A DNA stretch of 64,000 nt, taken from contig JBHGNT010000009.1 in assembly GCA_043228905.1 (NCBI GenBank), positions 10,540,001 to 10,604,000 on the forward strand, given 5' to 3'. The stretch's first letter is position 1, and every line of letters starts with the position of its first letter. This stretch comes from Azolla caroliniana (lineage: Eukaryota; Polypodiophyta). Shown one piece after another: positions 23,169 to 34,862 of this stretch. Made by a program: the position numbers and the translations under genes. The notes beneath the pieces are model-generated. The model made no database searches. It had not been told where the DNA came from and was given only the letters and a program-made list of their open reading frames with translations.

Positions 23169-23260
23169 ACATGCAACTAAAAGCCAAGGCCATGCAACTA
23201 AAAGTAAAAGGCATGCAACTAAAAATAGAGGCCATGCAACTAAAAGTGGACATGCAAAGT
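23169..23260. repeat. 21-bp tandem repeat, about four units
   Basis: CATGCAACTAAAAG blocks start at 23170, 23191, 23212 and 23233, with a shortened one at 23251. In one plus-strand frame this reads as seven-residue units of MQLKxKA type. No gene around it is recognised, so coding is doubtful. Confidence 0.85.
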
Positions 23261-24054
23261 AACATTGGGAAGGAGGATCAACAAAGAGCTGAATATATGT
23301 TCCATTTTTTTCCCTCTACTTTTTTTTTCCTCTTCCTTCTTCTTCTTCTCTCTTCCATTTCCTTGGGGAACAAATTATCTCTCAGATTGAAATCAAACTC
23401 TTGGCTTGGCTTGCTCAATCTTTCTTGTCAAAATTTATCTCTCATATTCATATTGGACCACTCCTTACATGGCTGTTGGCTCCTTTCTTTAAAAAAAAAT
23501 TTATCTCTCATTTTCATCTTCAACCCGTTGTAACAAGATTCTTGAATTATAAAAGAATCTATTTTCTGATGCTATAAATGAATGTTTTCTCTCATTTACT
23601 CGTCTTATATGTGAATTTTGCTTGTGTTGTACGTGTTGCACTAAATCCTTCTAGTCCAGAACCCCGGCGGTTCCGCCTTGCAATCCACACATAGTAACGA
23701 ATTTTCACGACAGCGTGAGCCTCCACATTTGTCACATGTCATGATACATTGGCGTTGCAAAAAGGCCTCATTTACAAAGGAATCTAATGATGCATCACGA
23801 AGCAAGTGTCTTGCATCCCATCTACCAAACCATTTTTCTATATCTTGCATCTAATCGAAACACAAAATTTTGCTTTTATGCGTCTTTTGGATCTTTTTGC
23901 TTGCTTCCCACGCAATTCTAGGAAGTCGATGTGAGGAACTTTTTTGAACCTTAAGCATGTATTCAACAACCCTTTCCATGGCCATGATCTCAATGGGAAG
24001 CGATCTCATCTCAAGGAGAGAGAGAGAGAGAGAGAGTGAAAATTCGAATCAAAT

Positions 24055-24485
24055 TGTCAGAACCAAGAGAAAAGATAGAGTGGTAAAAGAAAGATGTAAA
24101 GAGATCACGAGAAGAGAGGAATGAAGTGATAAGATAATAATGAATGTATTAGTAAGATAGAATGAAGATGGATACAAGAAAGGTGACAAAAGCTTAAGAC
24201 TGGTGTTGATTCGAATTGGTTTGAGAAGAATTGTATGTCCATATTTATAAGTTCCTATAGAATAGCCTAGTGATTTCTATAATGTTCTAGACCTAGAATA
24301 TTCTAAGATGTTCTAGGATATTCTATAATGTTCCAGAACATTTACAATAATAAATCTATTATAAGAAGTAGCTTTTATTATTTTATATAATCATATGCTA
24401 TCCTAATGGTTAGGTTCTTGATTATGTATTACAAGGTCTTGGGTTTAAGCCCAAGTGAAGCCATGATGTTTATGTATTCATGTCA
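24055..24485 (-). mobile_element. 5' LTR of the chromovirus
   Basis: Starts TGTCAGAACC and ends TTCATGTCA, followed by the duplicated CAACA. Same tRNA-like boxes and TTCTAGAA clusters as the left LTR, with about 15 differences. Confidence 0.88.
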
Positions 24486-24490
24486 CAACA

Positions 24491-25640
24491 CATGCTTTAT
24501 AGAGAAGACAAGAATTAAGCTTGGAAACATGACAATTGAAGCTAATTGATGGAATGCCATTAATTTTGAAAGGGATGTCAAATGTGCAGGGTCTCTAATA
24601 GTTAATCATTTATTGACATCTTGGCAAAGTATGTTGGAATTTGTGGAATGGCATCCTCCCCAAGAAAGGGGATGTGCCAATTCATTACAAATGGAGGTTT
24701 TGGCAACATCAAGGTTGTTGAGGTGGGGACTCGGGAGGTAAACAAATTCTTAACCCTCAATTCAATCAGATGGCTAGATTGGGTTTAGTAACAATCAAGG
24801 ATGTTATGTTGGTGTCACAAAGAAGATTAATGACCTTTTGAACAACAAGATCAACATTTTGTATTCCAAAAGGTTATAAGTTTATTTAGGATAAGTTGCA
24901 ATAATTATTATCTTCGTATGGGCCCATTCCTGATTTAGATGCGGGATCTCAAGAGCTTGATTGGATGTTTGTTGGAAATAGGCGATTCGCCATGATCTCA
25001 ACAAACGATGCTTATCACAAGTTGATTGACAAACAAACATAAGTGGATGGAAGAAAGGGTTATAAAGGTATGGGGTTTTCGTAAGCCCATTACCTAGTGG
25101 TTTCATGTGATCAAGGCAGGTTGGTGTTCTTGATTGATGCTATGAGCTAAGCTATTGATTTGGAGAGTTATGGTTGGAGCTTTACCATTGGGGGATGCAT
25201 TAAAAAAAAGAAACATTGATAGAGGAACATGTTTCTTTTGTTCAATGGAATTGGAACATAGTAGGCATTGATTTCTTTCATGCCTGATGGCTACAATGGT
25301 TTGGAGGTGTATTAATTTAGTGTGGATGTCTCTAACTAGAGTACGCCTATCTTCCTTCAGTTGCATTTTTGTACACATGGAGAACAATGAATTGATGCTT
25401 GATTTCCAAATTATTTTTGAGTTCTTGAGGTATTGGGGGCTATGGTTCAATTGGAATATGCAAAATGACTTCGTTTTTTATTCGCAAGTTGGAGTGAGAA
25501 AATATATTGTAAAGTTAAAAGGACTTCTTTTATGGCAATTGACAAGGCTAACGAAGTCACGAAATCTCCACCATAAAGAGAGAGAACTCTGCAAGGTCAC
25601 ATATAATCATATTCGCCATTTGAATTGGTGTGTAGAGTAG
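24491..25640 (+). pseudogene. Strongly decayed LINE-like 3' region
   Basis: Shifting plus-strand frames give GTCFFC-like sequence (RGTCFFCSMELE with changes), FLSCLMATMVWRCINLVWMS and a preceding WSFTIGGC block (25170-25320). This is the pattern of the zinc-binding domain at the end of plant LINE reverse transcriptases. Upstream (24500-24900) only scattered fragments remain. No poly-A tail is seen. The identification is moderate. Confidence 0.4.
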
Positions 25641-25964
25641 CATTTCGTAATGAAAGCCATTATTTACGAAAAAAAGAAAGAGAGAGAGAGAGCGAAGGAG
25701 GGGAATTCATCAAAATGGCACTCCAAGGGGGGTGTTCTGAGTTCAAGAAAGAGTGTTTGGCCATAGAATAAGAATGCCTTGCAACAATAAGGATTGGACG
25801 TAAGGGAGACAAACGAATTGAGAGATTTGATGATGATTGATCAAAAGTCTGCGGAAGGTGGGAACATACGATACGATACCGAAGATTCGTTCGAGTTGGC
25901 AAGAGCCGATTGTGCAATGTGTAAAACGAAGAAGGTTCCACCAAAAGCTTGGGTTGGGAGGAGT

Positions 25965-25984
25965 TGTGTGTGTGTGTGTGTGTG
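25965..25984. repeat. TG microsatellite upstream of TOM20
   Basis: About ten TG units, 115 bp before the TOM20 start codon. Confidence 0.95.
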
Positions 25985-26070
25985 CATTGTACAAACTGTG
26001 GAGGGGCATTTCGTAATTTACTAAAACAAGAAAGAAGCAGAAGCAGAACACACCCACCCACCACATTTAC

Positions 26071-26098
26071 AGAGGCAGAGGCAGAGGCAGAGGCAGAC
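26071..26098. repeat. AGAGGC hexamer repeat in the presumed TOM20 5' UTR
   Basis: Four and a half AGAGGC units end one base before the start codon. They keep the upstream frame open (EAEAEAEAD), but that extension is not conserved in the family, so the ATG at 26099 is preferred. Confidence 0.85.
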
Positions 26099-26435
26099 AT
26101 GATGATGGAAGCTCTCTCCCCAGAAGACTATGAGAAGCTTGTCTTCTTTGAGACCACTCGAACAAATGCAGCAGAGACTTACCTTCACTCCCCCCATGAC
26201 TGTGATGTAAGTCCCTTTTTAATTTAGTTTAAGTTATTGTCATTATATTATTTCTTTGCCAAAATTTTAAGCTTTTGTTTTTCTTTGTTTGAGGCACCTG
26301 TTTGATGGGAGATTTATGGTTTCATATGCTTTTTATTTCTCTTCTTTTGAGAGGGTGGGAGACTTACTGTCTATTTTCTGTTGCTTTGTTTATGACATAT
26401 ATCAAACAAAGGATGAGAAAAAAAATCTTTTTTTT

Positions 26436-26466
<31 letters not shown>

Positions 26467-29231
26467 GGGGGATTTACTATCTTTTTAGGGTACATAAGAT
26501 TAGAAAAAACATATGATTTTATTTTTTATTTTTTTGGGTTTTACTTTCTTTTCTGGATTCTTAAAATCAGTAAAAACATGGTTTGGTGATTCTTAGGTCT
26601 ATACCATAAAATGGGTCGGTTGAAAGCCAAATTTTTTACCTATTTTGGTAGGATTTTTGAGCCCGCACGTAGATCATAAAATTTTTAAAATTTTCACTCT
26701 TTAATTCTATTACGACAAGGGGTAATGTTTGAAGCGAGAGTTCTTTACTAAATGCTTGGCTTTCATTGTCGGTTTTCAGTATTTTCAATTACTCTTTACC
26801 ATAGTTGAAAACTTGAATGAAATTTGGCAATAGTATCTCTTTAAAATGATTGAAAACTCAGTCCTTGATTGCTTCATTGTTATTCCAGAATCTAACAAGA
26901 TGGGGTGGAGCACTGCTAGAGCTAGCCCAGTTTCAGCAGGGACAAGCATCTGTGGACATGGTGAAAGGTAGAACTGAATATCTTTCTCAAACATACCTAG
27001 ACCTGAACATGTTTGAACTTGTCTTTCGACTGAGGAGTGATAAACGGTCATGGAAATTTAATTGCATGTTGTTTCTCTTAACAAGATGCTGTGTTGAAGC
27101 TTGAAGAGGCCCGAAGAATCAATCCTCTGAAGCATGAGACTTTGTGGTGTCTGGGGAATGCTCATACAACGCATGGGTTTCTTACAAAAGAAGGAGATGA
27201 AGCTAAGGAACACTTTGAGAAGGCATCCGAGTGCTTCCAAGAAGCCGTAGAAGTGGTAATATTTTCTCTCTTCTTCTTTTTAAATTTCCATATTTTATTA
27301 TGTGTAAAACTTTGTCCATGTAATAAAGTTTCCCTTCTCAATTCTGTAGAGGTAAACTAAGGTAGCAATGTCTTTTTTCTTAATGGAAATACACCTCTTG
27401 AAACTTTGAGCATCGTCTTTAAGAACTAAGGTGTCATAGTGCTGCTAGTGTTTTGTGTTTTTGATCTCATGAACATGTGATGTCATGGACATGTTTCATT
27501 ACCCTAGGTAACCTGTGATATATGTTTTTATGAATGAAAATGGCTTTCTAGAAGGAAGTAGTTGCTCATCAAGAAAAGTAACCTAGTGGCACAATGTTTT
27601 CTTTGAAATCCCTGGTCTCAATAAGTCTTTCCTAACAAAAAGGGATATAGAATATGATGTAAACCATCAATATAGAGTTCTTTTCTATTTTGATGCTAAC
27701 ATCCTTTTGCTTGGCGATGTTATTTTTTCTCATACTCTCTTCTGCATGGTCATATCTTTCTATAATTTACAAGATTCTACAAATTTGAATGTTAATCTAC
27801 TTGCATTACTTTTTCTATTTTATTCACTCCTCTTTTTGTCAGCACATGCCTCTAGGTTCATTGTTCTGGTCTAAATTATGATGGTTTAATTTGATTGATA
27901 AATATTGAGAAAAGTATGTGCTCTTTCCCAGGAACCTACCAACGAGTTATACCACAAGGCAGTGGAAATGGCAATAAAGGTATTTGCACATAGTGGTTCC
28001 AGTTTAGCACTTTGAAAGGTTGAAGTTATGATTTTTTTCCCTGGGTAAAAGTTGTGAACTTTCGTTTTTTGGTCATTGTGGTTTTGACTTCAATATAGGC
28101 TCCAATGTTACACCAAGAACTCCGTGCTCAATTGGTTGCTCAAGAGTCTAGCTTTGATGCATCTTCTGGAGGTCCTGGTGGTGGAGAGCGAACTTCCAAG
28201 GTATGGGAAAGATAACCGTCTAGAAGTTAGAGGAATTTGTTGTTTGCTAAACCATTTTAAAAGCATTTCCTTTTATCTATATTTATATAAACTTATGGTT
28301 AATTTTAAAAAAATGCATGAACGTAATGTGTAAGGTTCTACTTTATAACATCAAGCTCATGGTTTCAAGTCTAAAGAAATGGGTCCAAAGTATTTTTCTT
28401 TGTAAACCCAGCCATGTTTTGACTCCAAGATTATTGCATCAATAAGTTCATTAACCATTTCTGTCAAATTCCTTTGTGACTTTGATATTATTTCATTACT
28501 ACCAAATTTCCTCAAGGAAATGGCTTTACAAACTCATTTCTTCTACAAAACATTCATACATTGGGAGCATTATGCCAATAATTAGCTAACAATTCACTTC
28601 TGTAAGGAAATGTCTTTACAAATCCATTTTCTTCTCTAAAACATCCATATTTTGACATTGAGATCATTACACTAATAGTTTAACCAACACTTTTCCCTAC
28701 TAAGGAAATTGCTTCAGAGATTTACTTTATTCTGCAAAAATGAAAGCATCATAAACCATTTTCTTAGGACAAAGTTTAACGTGTCTACTATTGTAATGCT
28801 GCCAATGTTAAAATATGATTTTTTTACAAAGAAAAACTTTTCCACCTGAGAAAAACGTCTTTCTAAGTTCTTTTTCTAACAAAATGATAGAATTTAAACC
28901 ATTTTCTTATATTTTAGAATGGTTTCAAACTACAAATATGAAATCCTTATTATGATGAAGGCAACGTCAGACTTTGAAAGAACGCGAGGTTATAAAACTA
29001 CAGAAGAAGTTTGGAGGGTCTAAAATAGCAAATTTTATATTTTGTATTTAAGGTTTCGTACTCAAAATAGTATTCTACCCTTTTCCTCAGGGACAAGCTA
29101 AGAAGGGGAAAAACAATGATTTCAAGTATGATTTACTTGGGTGGGTGATACTTGCCATTGGTGTGGTTGCATGGATAGGATTCTCAAAGGCACCTCCACC
29201 AGCTGCATCAGATTTGAACCTTGAACAATGA
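26099..29231 (+). CDS. TOM20: TOM20, plant-type mitochondrial import receptor subunit (six exons, 215 aa)
   Basis: Exons: 26099-26206, 26889-26967, 27086-27255, 27932-27979, 28099-28200, 29091-29231. All introns are GT..AG, and the joined frame is 645 nt plus stop TGA 29229-29231. TOM20 sits in the outer mitochondrial membrane and recognises presequences of imported proteins. The plant hallmarks are present in order: an acidic N-terminus (SPEDYEKLVFFETTR), the family motif LTRWGGALLELAQFQ (residues 38-52), a TPR region (LKLEEARRINPLKHETLWCL and EAKEHFEKASECFQEAVEVE), a Gly-rich link (GGPGGG) and a C-terminal anchor (LLGWVILAIGVVAWIGF) preceded by Lys residues. Length fits the family (about 190-210). 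Three ATGs in a row (26099, 26102, 26105) could start it. The gene looks intact. Confidence 0.93.
26428..26471. repeat. Poly-T(18) joined to poly-G(26) in TOM20 intron 1
   Basis: Eighteen T are followed without interruption by 26 G. It lies in the first intron, 221 bp after the donor site, so it does not touch coding sequence. Confidence 0.95.
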
Positions 29232-30640
29232 TGCTGGTCTATAGGAAAAACACTATTTACGCTAATAAAAAAATGAGGTGCCTAGGCCTGGCATTTTCAG
29301 CGTTATTTTTTCAAATTTTGGTGAGTTTTCCGAATTTTGGTAACTTTTCTCAGCATGGGATATCAATAAGTAAATTGATATTTTCACCGAGTTTATGAGG
29401 CTCTCCTCTCCTCTGCCTTCATAGGTAAAAGCATAGACTAAACACGTCTTTCTTATACTGTCATTGGTCACTGTTGATGGTGATCTGGGCATTATGATGC
29501 ATTGATGATCATATGATGAGAAATTGTGATCTTCAAGTTTGGCTTGGTAATCATCAAGAGCTTTATAAATGTTCCTTGAGAATTGTATATCTTCCTAAAC
29601 AAGAAACTTACTTTGTCGGTAATATGATGAGGTATAGAGGACTTGATTCATGCTTGAACACTTTTAACAATCATACTTACTATGTTTCTATGGACTCTAT
29701 CATTTGGTCAAGTATGTTGAAAAACAAATTTGAAACAAAAGTTTTGCTTCTCAAAGAGATTTGTGGTACAAAATAAACTATTTGATCAAATGCTCTCACT
29801 GATTCTTATGGTGAGTGATTTTGGTGTTTTCACTGAATATATGTATATAATGCGTGAGGAATTCATGTAATGAATGCTGCCTAAAGCACACGTGTAAATA
29901 CTCTCATCAGTTTTTTAAAACAATTGATGGTGAGAAAATATAAGACTTGGACTGTTATGGCAAGAAAATATCCAAAGACAATATTTGGTTACAAAATGAA
30001 CAAATAAGTGTTAAAGATAGGGTTATTTTGTCACGAGCTATTTTTTGCGTGTAGGTGTTGTCACATTAGTGGCTAAATTATGGGCATTGTCCATAACTAC
30101 ATTCTTGAGAATAGACTCCCTATCTCTTTTCATTGCTATAAATTCCCATTTAGAGTTGTCTTTGACCTTCATAGCCTCTGTGAAGCAAGATTATCTTGAA
30201 TCTATTGATATCTATAATATTGTTACGGTCTCTTGAGATTAAACATATAAGAGGAGATTGAATATGATCCATGCATGCATGGCCAATCCATCCATGGTGA
30301 GGGGATCAAACATGTCTGCATATTCAAAGCATTAACTGATAAAACTATTTCAAGAATAAATAAAAATAATTAGCTAGTTAAAAGTATTAGTATCTACATA
30401 TAAATGTAACAATCACATTTGAAGATGTATTAAAAGGTTTTTGTTAGAGTACATTTGAGCATAGTTTATACTTTAGTTCCAATACCCATGAAGTACTTTC
30501 TTACCTCTTGTCTTCATCCCCTTCAAACTTAAAATCACTATTTAGTATCACAACCAATTTCAGTTAAAATAAAAATAAAAATAGAACATTATCCTCTTCA
30601 ACCATATATCTCTAAACCTCTATCCATAATCCTTGCATAA
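29232..30640. other. No gene recognised downstream of TOM20
   Basis: AT-rich sequence with short open frames only (for example plus strand 29513-29776 and 30045-30236) that match nothing I know. The TOM20 3' UTR must lie at its left end, but no clear polyadenylation signal stands out. Confidence 0.6.
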
Positions 30641-30649
30641 ATAGGGTTA

Positions 30650-33600
30650 TCCACAATTAATATGGGTCCCTCTAGTAAGATATGCCTTAGATAAGTTAGC
30701 AATGAAGAAATTTAAAAACTGGAAGTCAAAGATAGAATTGGCGTTTGATATTGAAGGGATTCTCGAAGTTATGGATGGCAATTGGGAAGAACCAATAGAA
30801 AAAAAATAAAAAGAATGGAAAACATGGAAGTGTTGAGTTAAAATGACACATTTAGAAACCCTACTATATGTATATATGACAAGCAACAAGATAATATTCG
30901 GAGACTGACCACAACTATTGCAATGTGGGCAAAGTTCAAGCTCAAGGTGCTATACGAGTCACATGATGGTACAATGAAGTTGCATATCTTAGGTGCATTA
31001 TTTAATGTGTGTTGTAGGAAGAGGAAGCTTTCCCTACCTTCTTAGCTACGTAAGAGGAAGCAATGGATGATATTGTTATCATTGGCAACCTCACTTAGTG
31101 GAAATAAACAAGCTTCCCGAATTATGGGAAACATTCACTACTATTAACAAAAACATTAAATCACTTTTAGAGTTACTTACCAAAATTCATAATGAGGACA
31201 ATTGACAAAGAAAACGATAAATCAATCAATGACTATGGTTGCTTCAATCAATATACATCAACAATATCAACCAACAAATTGACAATGATATAAATCTTGG
31301 AAGGCAAAGCCCCTGAATCAAACAAATCAAGTAACATGAATGATGGACATAGAAGTTATACACATGGCACTCAACAAATCAAAGTTTCAAGGTGACATGC
31401 AAGTATTGTAAGAGGGAAGGACATACTAATGGAACGTGTCGATTCAAGAAATCTGACCTAAATAAAGTAAGTCGACCACAAGCACACAATGTGAAAATCA
31501 AAGAAGTTAGTGAGGATAAATCTCAATGTTCCTCAGATAATGGAGAAGATAAGAATGAAGAAGTATACATCCAAGCCTATCCTTTCAATATTGTGGTTTC
31601 TCAATACGAGGAAAGAAATGAGATCATGATATCTGGTTTCTCAATATGAGTGCTACACACGACCTTACATGTCGAAAGGATTGGTTGGAGTATAAAGAAT
31701 TGTCAACCCCATTGAGGTTTGTGCTTGGGAACAATGGATAGAAATTGGCTATGGGAAAAGTAACATTTCTTTGCTAGTGGAAAATGATTGTCACATAAAA
31801 TTTATTGATGTATCTTATGTCCCTAGAGTGGCAAAGCACTTGTTAGTTAGACAAGCTATAATAAATGGGCTGACTATTGAATTTATTGAGAATGTTCTAT
31901 GATACATTTGCATAAAGACAAGAGTAAAGGAACAATATGTCCCAAGCAAGGTGCCCTATATCTTATGTTAGCAAGACAAATAGAAATGTTATCAACTAAG
32001 GTATGCCATAATCATAATCAAGGTAATGTTTTTCCACATACCTTTGGCATTGCAAGTTTGAACACATACATATTCAAGCATTGTAAGACTATTAAGCAAT
32101 ATAAATATGTAAGAGGCTTACCAATTATAAGTTTCAAAACCATGAAGATATATAGAGGTCTCTATGGAAAAATGTCACATAAATCATTCTCCCCAAGCTA
32201 TACAAACACTAGTGAGCCATTGCAACTAATACATTTTGTTCTATGTGGTCCACTTTCTATCCGCCCATGTTTGGTGCAAAATACTTCATCACATTCATAG
32301 ACGACACTACAAGATTCACAATAGTCAGTTTCTTGAAGCATAAAGGACAAACATTTTCAACATTTAGTGCATTTAAAAGACCTTTTAAGAAAACCAAACA
32401 AATCATACAATCAAAGTCATTCATAACTTGACAATGGAGGAGAGTATACCGACCACATACCGACAAAAGCATGTTTGAAGAAGTCAACTCAATAGGACCT
32501 TGAGGAGAAAGAGCAATTGAGAAATAAATCTCACAAAGACCCGGAATCCACAATCAAGATACACAACAAAGTCTATCAAGAAAACCAAGAAAACTTAGCA
32601 CCATCAAACTATATGACAAATAAGATCAAGGCAAAGTGTATGGAGAGCGTGGATATCATTAGCAAAACCAACGCATACAATAGAGCACGTGGAGTTCTCC
32701 TTCATGGAGACTTTGCAACCAAGCCCATCATGGAGACTCAACAACCAAGTCGAATGCAACTTCAAATCTTAGGATCGTCACTAATATGGTTGTTGGGATG
32801 AGCTTGGAGGATGCCTCCTCTATATTAGGATTATGTCTCTTCGTCTACTACTTGTAATATTAGCATACCCCAAATTTGAAGTGTGCCATGTAGATATTGA
32901 CGCAACATTTCTTCATGGAGATTTAGAAGACATTATATACATGGAACAACCCAAAAGATGGAAGATGTCAAGTATCCTAACTATATATGCAAGTTACACA
33001 AGCCATTGTATGGCTTAAAACCATCTCCTAGAGAATGGTATTCCAAGCATATTATGTGAGGAAGACAAAAACAAAATTCATCATCTTAGGAGTGTATGTG
33101 GATGACTTGCCCATAGCGGTAACTTCTGAAAAAGAGATACTAGAGGTGATCAAGGAGCTATAACATCACTTCCCAATCAAACATATTGGACCTTTGGAGC
33201 ATTTTCTTTGAATACATGCACAAGAGGAATTAAAGCTTAGGGACACTATCACTATCCCAAGCAAAGTATATAGCTAACATATTGGATAAATTCAACAAGC
33301 CAAAATGTTCTTCAATATCCATACCATTTACAATACTATGCAAATTATCATCTTGGGAGTCTCCTCAGAATGATGAAGAAGCGTGTGTTATGAAAAATAT
33401 TCCCTATTGCCAAGTATTAGGGAGCCTTTAGTACCTAGACTTGTCATTCTCTCAAGATTCATGGAAAGACCAAGCATTAATAATTGGGATGAGCTCAAAC
33501 GAGCATTACGATACTAAAAGTACACATAGAATGTGATAGCCATTTATAAGGCATACTTTGGGCCAAAGAACTCCAAAATAGAAGCATGACTATGAATCAC

Positions 33601-33900
33601 ATACTCGTTGTTGAAGGAATCGATCCATAATTCGAGGTCAGGATATTTCACAATTTTTCAAATTCAAACTATGATGTGACAATCAATCATGTGTGAAGAT
33701 CACGGAGAACCCAAAAACTACTGATCAAAATAAGTATATTCATGCTCTGTATCACTTCATGATAGAACTCGTCAAAAATCGTGACATCGACTATACCCCT
33801 ACTCAAGATATGTGCGCTGACTTGTTTCTAAGTATTAAACATCATTGACGAACATTTGAAAGGTTCAGTTTGATGATGCTTGTGAATCATAATTAGATAA
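30650..33900 (+). mobile_element. Heavily decayed Ty1/copia element
   Basis: The copia order is readable across many frame breaks. Gag (FKNWKSKIELAFDIEGILEV, about 30705) leads to a CCHC box CKYCKREGHTNGTC (31398-31439). A GAG-pre-integrase-like part follows, then integrase (MFGAKYFITFIDDTTRFTIV, about 32266-32330) and RT (HVDIDATFLHGDLEDIIYME near 32886-32945, VYVDDLPIAV near 33095). RNase H ends with DNQSCVKITENPKTTDQNKY near 33680-33740. No LTRs or target duplications were found. Stops and shifts are dense, so this is the oldest copia copy in the window. Confidence 0.8.
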
Positions 33901-34472
33901 GTGATTGCTTACTCTATATTTAAGTAAAGATGGTGCATTCACATTGGTTATCTATCACTCACTCCTTGGATATGTGCCAAAATAAATCCCTTTGGGAATA
34001 TTTTGGAGAATTTCCACTACTTGAGAAATAAATAAATAAATAAAGTATCACCATAGGCTCCAAGTATGTATTCCAATGACAAATGATTAAAAAAGTTTTG
34101 ATTGAAAGTAGATCGTAGTTTCCATGTAATATATATTTAATTATGTAAAAATTAATTAATGAGCTTGATCTACAAATTTGTGGTTGTTCATTTTCTTAGC
34201 TGCTAGGAAATATTTTCCAATAACTTTTTTTGAGATTGTGTATGGAAAAGGAAAGCCGTGACAGTCATTCATACTGATACCATCCCATCCCATCCCACAA
34301 AGTAAGTAAGTACATAACTCTAACTCTAACTCTAACTAACAGAATTGGGATAGAAATGATGGGACTATTATATTATTTTTATTCAAACACTGCCCATCTA
34401 TGTACATATGTACAGTATATGTACATAATAATAAAAAGCATAACAGAACATGGGCAATGCATGCAGAATACA

Positions 34473-34482
34473 CATACATACA

Positions 34483-34513
<31 letters not shown>

Positions 34514-34530
34514 GTGTGTGTGTGTGTGTA
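34473..34530. repeat. CATA and TG microsatellites
   Basis: Ten CATA units followed by about nine TG units. Confidence 0.95.
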
Positions 34531-34820
34531 TATAGAATATATGTACAGAAGATGAGCAGAGCAGATGGGATACAAAGAAGCACGCGATCTTACTTACTAC
34601 ATACATACATACTCCCTTTTCTTTCTACATAAATGCGAACGAACGAACGTACGTGTGGGCAGATTTTGAAGGTGGAAAGCAAAAGGAATGAAAACAAGAA
34701 AAATCGACAATGGCATGGCATGCGGGGGAAGAAGAAGAGAAAGAAAGGCGTCATCAGAATCAAAACGAGAAGATTTCTTCACTTCAATCCTATCCTCCAT
34801 TTATTTCAACCCCACCCTGA

Positions 34821-34862
34821 CCCTAACCCTAACCCTAACCCTAACCCTAACCCTAACCCTAA
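34821..34862. repeat. Interstitial telomere-like tract, (CCCTAA)7
   Basis: Seven perfect CCCTAA hexamers, preceded by the variant CCCTGA. The unit is six bases long, not the seven-base CCCTAAA of most plants. Confidence 0.97.

Larger units (their letters stand above)
22207..23712 (+). mobile_element. 1.5-kb solo LTR of the RCGT-target Ty3 family, 4-bp duplication GCGT
   Basis: The segment begins TGTCATGTGG and ends TTTTCACGACA. GCGT lies on both sides (22203-22206 and 23713-23716). Its last 55 bases resemble the U5 end of the element at 56878: GAACCCCGGCGGTTCCGCC, a stretch ending ATTCCACACG-like, then a CGACA end. A TATA-like TTATAAAAG lies near 23555. It has no coding region. It is about twice as long as the LTRs of its relatives because U3 holds CpG-rich and 21-bp tandem repeats. 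Confidence 0.75.
21790..24009 (-). pseudogene. LINE-like reading frame in the chromovirus leader, split by a solo LTR
   Basis: Two minus-strand blocks join when the solo LTR 22207-23712 is removed. Block one (24009-23717) reads LPRIAWEASKKIQKTHKSKI, a TAG at 23851-23853, then DIEKWFGRWDARHLLRDASL up to CDKCGGSR. Block two (22206-21790) reads FTHYTTHVAPNYKTIFFAER, ISAIRCETGRWG-like sequence, then LCTLCPKQVRESEYHTLIQC and SLHEFLSQPQCALSIATFIG. The last Cys/His block resembles the zinc-binding tail of non-LTR reverse transcriptases. The catalytic RT part is absent. Assignment to LINEs rests on that tail alone. Confidence 0.5.
10443..24485 (-). mobile_element. Ty3 chromovirus, full length, interrupted by a copia element and leader insertions
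   Basis: LTRs 10443-10868 and 24055-24485 bracket the element, and CAACA is duplicated at 10438-10442 and 24486-24490. On the minus strand the order is gag, CCHC, protease, reverse transcriptase, RNase H, integrase, chromodomain, which defines a chromovirus. The polypurine tract, read on the minus strand, is AAGGGGAGATAG beside the left LTR. A copia (12427-18419) sits between RNase H and integrase. The leader between the 5' LTR and gag is 2.4 kb long because LINE-like and LTR sequences were inserted. LTRs differ by about 15 changes, and coding frames have stops and shifts, so it is not active. Confidence 0.9.

Noticed and set aside
29513-30236. Small open frames downstream of TOM20
   Set aside because: Sixty to ninety codons in AT-rich DNA, with no motif, no splice context and no similarity I recognise.
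34379-34606. Open frames rich in Tyr/Val/Cys or Thr/His
   Set aside because: They are translations of the CATA/TG microsatellite.
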